From the NCBI GenBank assembly GCA_002238825.1, contig MPNC01000009.1, positions 62,001-126,000 of the forward strand: DNA of 64,000 bases, written 5' to 3'. The DNA is from SAR202 cluster bacterium bin87 (GTDB lineage: Bacteria > Chloroflexota > Dehalococcoidia > Lucifugimonadales > UBA3495). A program made the position numbers and the translations under genes. Shown here in pieces: positions 60,176 through 64,000 of the stretch. The first letter of the stretch is position 1; every line of letters begins with the position of its first letter. The notes under the pieces were generated by a model. It was given only the letters and a program-made list of their open reading frames with translations, had not been told where the DNA came from and did no database searches.

Positions 60176-61572
60176 TCAAACCGCAGGCCGCAGCAGTCCC
60201 GCCGCCGTCACCGTCTCCCGGTTGATGGTGTCGGGCAGCTTGTAACGCGGCCACAGCGCAAAGCCCAGCAGCACCAGCGCTCCCGCCAGCAGCGGCGCCA
60301 GTCGTATCCCCAGGGGATGCTCCGCCGAATCTCCCAACTGCAGCACCAGGCTCAACAGCAGCGGCGGCAGCGCGTAGGTCACCTTCTCAAAGAAGTTCTG
60401 CGTCGCGTAGAACATTGCCTCACGACGTTCGCCAGTGACCAGGGCGTCGTAGTCGGCGATGTCGGCGGTCAGTCCCTTGGGCAGCAGGAACACCGCTGCC
60501 ATGGGCATGCCGGCGATGAACATGAACACCAGCCCCTGCGCCAGCAGGCCGCCGGGCAGCGCCATTCCAACCAGTCCCAACAGCGGGAACAGCAGGCCGC
60601 TCACCACCAGGCATACTCCGTAGATCCGCCGTTTGGTGACCCGTCCCGCCGCGAACAGCGCCCAGATGACGATGCCCGCCACCACCACGCCGGCGATGAC
60701 GCTCATCGACAGGAAACTCGACGCCGTGCCGTCCCGGTCCTGCAGCAGCACTCCCACCGCGAAGAACGGCACCCATCCCTGGAGCAGCCCGACACCGGTG
60801 GTGAACATCACGAAGGTCGGTAGAAACGCCACGAACTGCGAATTCCGCAGCGTGTCCTTCAGACCCTGCCAGAATGGAACCTGCGCCGGCGTGACGTCGC
60901 GCGGCGCGCGGTTCCACACCGCCCTCAGCGACAGGTAGCGGAAGACCAGCGCCAGCAGCGCAAAGAACGTCCCCGCCACTGGAAGCCGTAGGCATCCTTG
61001 ACAAAACCGCCCATCACCAGGCCCAGCCCGGCTCCGGTGACCGCGAACAGGAAGATCAGGCTCACCACGCTCATCCGGTCCTGCGGTGTCCTGGTCAGCT
61101 CCGGCACCAGCGCCTCCAGCGCGCCGCTGGACATCGTCGCCGCCGTGAAGAACAGTTCCAGCATCAGCACGAAGTACAGCGCGTTCCACCAACTGCCGCC
61201 TTCCGCGGGCAGAAACCATACCAGCGCTCCGAACGCGGCGTAAAACGGCGTGCTGAACAGGATGAAGGGGATCCGGCGTCCCCAACGGCTCCGCGTCCGG
61301 TCGCTCCACCAGCCAATCAGCGGGTCGGTGAAAGCGTCGACGAACCGACCAGCGAAGATCAAAACCCCGGCCACTACCCGTGCGTCAATATCAAACCCCA
61401 GCAGGGCCACATCGGGAACCCGGCTCACGCCTGCCATGGCCGGCGGCGCCAGAAAAAACAGCACCCACTGCTGCCGGAAGTAGGACATGGCCTGCAATCC
61501 GATGTGGTCAGCAGCGAACAGCAGCTTGTTGAGGAGCGGCAGGCGTACCGCCGATTGTCCCGTGTCGATCAT
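60176..61572 (-). pseudogene. GPH/MFS-type sugar-cation symporter, frameshifted
   Basis: The N-terminal half (61572 to about 60,985) reads LNKLLFAADHIGLQAMSYFR, FAGRFVDAFTDPLIGWWSDR (the family signature) and TRSRWGRRIPFILFS. A base is lost near 60,980 (YGFQ then VAGTFFALLALVF), and the rest of the 12-helix transporter (VPFWQGLKDTLRNSQFVAFL to the C-terminus at 60176) is in another frame. All expected helices are present, so it is a recent single frameshift or a sequence error. It marks the return to backbone genes right of the island. Confidence 0.72.
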
Positions 61573-61639
61573 CGCACTTCGGAGGCGGTCCCAATATCAC
61601 CGGCGCAATGTACCAGATTCGCACCGTGGCGTTTCGCCA

Positions 61640-61899
61640 AGGGCGACCGGCTAGCCGTCCAGAGCCTACCCCGTACTCGATACGGGGTCATGGCTCACAA
61701 TCTGAGCCGTTGGACAACGCGCATCGGTCTGGGCGAGCCGGTGGCCACCACCAGGACCCTCCGGCGGCGCTTCTTCTCTCTGGTCGGACGGCTCACCCGC
61801 AAGGGCCGCCTCACCCTGCACCTGCCCCGGGGCTGGCCCTGGCAGAACCAGTTCAGCCGGGCCCTGGCGAGGCTGCGCGCCCTGCCGCTCCCTTCCTGA
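61640..61899 (+). mobile_element. IS1380-type transposase, C-terminal remnant
   Basis: The frame VMAHNLSRWTTRIGLGEPVA, TLRRRFFSLVGRLTRKGRLT, LHLPRGWPWQNQFSRALARL is the end of an IS1380-family transposase. The catalytic DDE part is gone. About 290 bp of 3' flank (to about 62,190, GGTGGATTCGGGCTTAGG) resembles the right end of such elements. The remainder of the gap to 62,347 shows nothing. Confidence 0.72.
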
Positions 61900-62347
61900 C
61901 CGCGCCCACCGCGTCGGATGGTCCGGAAGCAGCATTCCTGACCGCCTGGCTGTCCCGCGTCAGGCTGGGCCACACGTGTTTCCTGATGCCATCTGCGCCT
62001 TGGTCTCGCCCATCGCCGGGGCTGTGGACGGTCAAAATCCCTTCTCTCCACTGAAACACGCAGCACCTGCCCCTATCCATCGGTATCAACGCCCTAACGA
62101 ATCTTCCCTCAACTTCCGTCTCCAGTCTGACTGCCACGGCTCCGTGCCATCGGTGGATTCGGGCTTAGGCCAGTGTCGTAGGTGGATCAAGTTATGCGCA
62201 GGTGCGGTTCGCGCGCTGCGTCGAAGATGCGTTTCCCGCGGGCACCGGTCCCAAGGGGCCTGCTTGCCAACTGGGTTCCAGATCAACGCCCCATAGCGCG
62301 GACGTCCTGACGGCGACAAAGATCTTGACAGGTGTTAAGGGTGCCGC

Positions 62348-63079
62348 CTACTGAACGACCTGCCTCAACAGGGGAAATCGCTCGTTCACGTAGGCACGCA
62401 CGAAACCCGAGAATGGTTTGTCCGGCAACAGAAACTCCAGCATCATATTGACTTGGGCGTGGAAGTCGTCAAGCTGATTGATCCGTTCGATTACCAACGC
62501 CCGTTGACCTAAACGCCGGTTCCAAAGGTGGGACTCGTCGTTTTCGCCCAATCCACTATCGTAGTCGTTCAGGTCAATGTCACGGATTGTCCTCAGTGCC
62601 ATGGACCAGTCCACGTTTTCTAGTTCGTCTGACGGGCTGATTTCGCCGGTTGCGGCATCGAAACTGAAAAATTGCTCCGCCGGTCGTTGCCCATCGCGTA
62701 CGTTCGGGCTGACGTACTCCGTAACGGCAACATACCGGCCGTCACCCGCGGAAAGTACTTGGTTGACCCAGCCGTCACCAAAGCTAGGCCAATTGTCACC
62801 TTTCACTTGATTGCAGCGGCGACAGGCGAACACCAGGTTCTCCCAATCAAGACAAAATGTGGGGAAATGGAGCCGTGGCCGAAAATGGTCTACGCTTTCC
62901 TCGTCTGGTCGTTGTTGCGTTGTCGGCCCGACACAAGGCTGCTGACAATACGCACATATTGTGCCGAAATCCTTCACCAGTTCGTCACGAATGAGCTGAC
63001 GTTCACTCCCATCGAGGTCTTCCCAACGTGTGTACTTGGAAAGAAACTCGGGCGCAGACGAGCGCGACACCGAACGCAT
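62348..63079 (-). CDS. HNH endonuclease of a Septu-like pair (PtuB-like)
   Basis: A 243-residue HNH protein of the TIGR02646 type. ICAYCQQPC (C-x2-C), ESVDHFRPRLHFP (catalytic His in DH), DWENLVFACRRCNQVKGDNW (second C-x2-C, Asn). The start ATG 63079 is one base after the ATPase stop, so the two are one operon. In Septu (PtuA ATPase plus PtuB HNH) and in retron-Septu systems this layout gives anti-phage defence. No reverse transcriptase is seen inside the window. Confidence 0.75.
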   Translation of the reverse strand: MRSVSRSSAPEFLSKYTRWEDLDGSERQLIRDELVKDFGTICAYCQQPCVGPTTQQRPDEESVDHFRPRLHFPTFCLDWENLVFACRRCNQVKGDNWPSFGDGWVNQVLSAGDGRYVAVTEYVSPNVRDGQRPAEQFFSFDAATGEISPSDELENVDWSMALRTIRDIDLNDYDSGLGENDESHLWNRRLGQRALVIERINQLDDFHAQVNMMLEFLLPDKPFSGFVRAYVNERFPLLRQVVQ

Positions 63080-63080
63080 A

Positions 63081-64000
63081 TTAGCCGTTCTCCTGCCCGA
63101 TTTCACGAGACTGCTGGTACTTCTCCAGAGCTTCAGCGAACTGTTTCTCAAATAATTCACGCTGAGCAGCAGCCGAGCCACCTGCTAGCAAGTCCCTGTC
63201 CACTGACCGCCTCAACTTGCGCATCCGCGCTTGACGCTTCTCTTCTTGGTCGGGAGAGGGACGCGGACCCTCACTTCGGAGTTGCCGAAGTTCAGCAGCA
63301 TGGCGTGCGGTCTCATCGTCCGTTGGGTATTCCACTCCCATCATCGTTCTGAGAATTTCATCTGCCGTCCAGCCCACGATGTCCTCGGGGTTGGGGTCGG
63401 CAGTTATGGCACCTCGCTCATCGCGATGGAGCAGGTGCACTTGGCCCGCTTTCAGTCCTGCAACCACGAAAGGTGAATGGCTGGTAGCGAAGATCTGCAA
63501 ACCAGGGAAATGCTCCCGTAGCGCAGGGATCACTCGACGCTGCCAAGTCGGATGCAAATGGTTTTCTATCTCGTCGATGAGAAGGATGGCTGGTTTATCT
63601 TGCCACCCGATTTCGAACTGGTAGTGATGTACCATTCGCAACGCCAAAAACCTTATCCAAAGGAGAGATGACTGAATCCCGGAACTCAGTCTGTCTAGGT
63701 CAACCTGACCGTCAAATCGTGTTTCGATAGATGCCGCAGGTCGTATTGACGATGGGCGTTCGTAGACGCCGGAGCGTCGGCTCGAAGAGATTGAATTGCC
63801 CACGCGATTGCCTGTCACCGTTTCCTCGCAAATCGCCTTGGCGCAATGATAGCTCTGGTCGACCGCGGTTTCGAGGTGAAACTCAGCAAGGCTCAGATTG
63901 CCGAAGCCTGCAACTCGGCGGAGCGCATCTAGGCCATCGAGTTGTCCTCCCTGTTCTGTTGCTTCGTCCATTACGAGCCGTAGCGCAAGGTCCACCAAAT
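63081..64000 (-). CDS. AAA ATPase of a Septu-like pair (PtuA-like), N-terminus outside window
   Basis: 306 C-terminal residues are visible. Walker B is AILLIDEIENHLHPTWQRR, the switch/H segment is FATSHSPFVVAGL, and ALRLVMDEATEQGGQLDGLD lies before. This is the OLD/AAA_21 type of ABC-like ATPase. The C-terminal region (GWTADEILRTMMGVEYPTDD, then a charged helix) is usual for ATPases paired with HNH nucleases. Walker A must lie beyond base 64,000. It is followed directly by the HNH gene. Confidence 0.75.
   Translation of the reverse strand, partial: LVDLALRLVMDEATEQGGQLDGLDALRRVAGFGNLSLAEFHLETAVDQSYHCAKAICEETVTGNRVGNSISSSRRSGVYERPSSIRPAASIETRFDGQVDLDRLSSGIQSSLLWIRFLALRMVHHYQFEIGWQDKPAILLIDEIENHLHPTWQRRVIPALREHFPGLQIFATSHSPFVVAGLKAGQVHLLHRDERGAITADPNPEDIVGWTADEILRTMMGVEYPTDDETARHAAELRQLRSEGPRPSPDQEEKRQARMRKLRRSVDRDLLAGGSAAAQRELFEKQFAEALEKYQQSREIGQENG

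Noticed and set aside
60176-61572. Two separate half-size transporters
   Set aside because: The two frames together make one normal-length GPH symporter with the break in mid-sequence, so a single frameshifted gene is the simpler reading.

Overview
The window looks like a chromosomal segment of an uncultured Chloroflexota bacterium, probably Dehalococcoidia or SAR202-like. This rests on GC-rich coding sequence, the mix of acyl-CoA dehydrogenase, luciferase-like monooxygenase, epoxide hydrolase and polysaccharide deacetylase genes, and short palindromic repeats scattered between genes. The taxonomic call is inference; there is no rRNA in the window and no tRNA was seen.

Positions 1 to about 20,000 are chromosomal backbone. 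In order: the start of obg, a ribbon-helix-helix/PIN toxin-antitoxin pair, a polysaccharide deacetylase, a GlcG/HbpS-like protein, a large secreted Calx-beta protein, an acyl-CoA dehydrogenase, a HIT protein, an aspartyl protease-like protein, a YqeK-like HD phosphatase, two tandem HicBA-like pairs, a small gene with an in-frame TGA followed by a SECIS-like hairpin (candidate selenoprotein), a Uma2 nuclease, a MoxR/ChlI-type AAA ATPase, hemW, an epoxide hydrolase, an LLM flavin monooxygenase, gpsA and a secreted pre-peptidase-like protein.

Positions 20,400 to 27,300 hold phage-structure-like genes on the minus strand (tail-like protein, tail component, head-tail connector, capsid-like fragment). 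Mixed with them are plus-strand genes for VWA proteins (one a pseudogene), a HEPN-like protein and a coiled-coil membrane protein, plus three copies of a 91-bp inverted-repeat element.

Positions about 27,300 to 60,170 form a genomic island. Its core is seven consecutive, same-strand, full-length paralogues of 505 to 523 residues (33,465-45,004), with a C-terminal remnant of the same family on each side. I do not recognise the family. It seems to carry two winged-helix-like segments and a C-terminal segment resembling a degenerate nucleotidyltransferase. Neighbouring copies share patches of near-identical DNA, which points to gene conversion. To the left are broken or split serine recombinases. 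To the right are membrane/coiled-coil proteins, an IS1595-like zinc-ribbon fragment, a Rieske-type protein, a DUF3800 protein, a 438-bp direct duplication, a truncated DNA methyltransferase, an HNH nuclease and a phage-like run of very small overlapping genes.

After about 60,170 the backbone resumes with a frameshifted sugar-cation symporter, an IS1380-type transposase remnant, and an HNH nuclease next to an AAA ATPase (cut by the window end) that together resemble a Septu-type defence pair.
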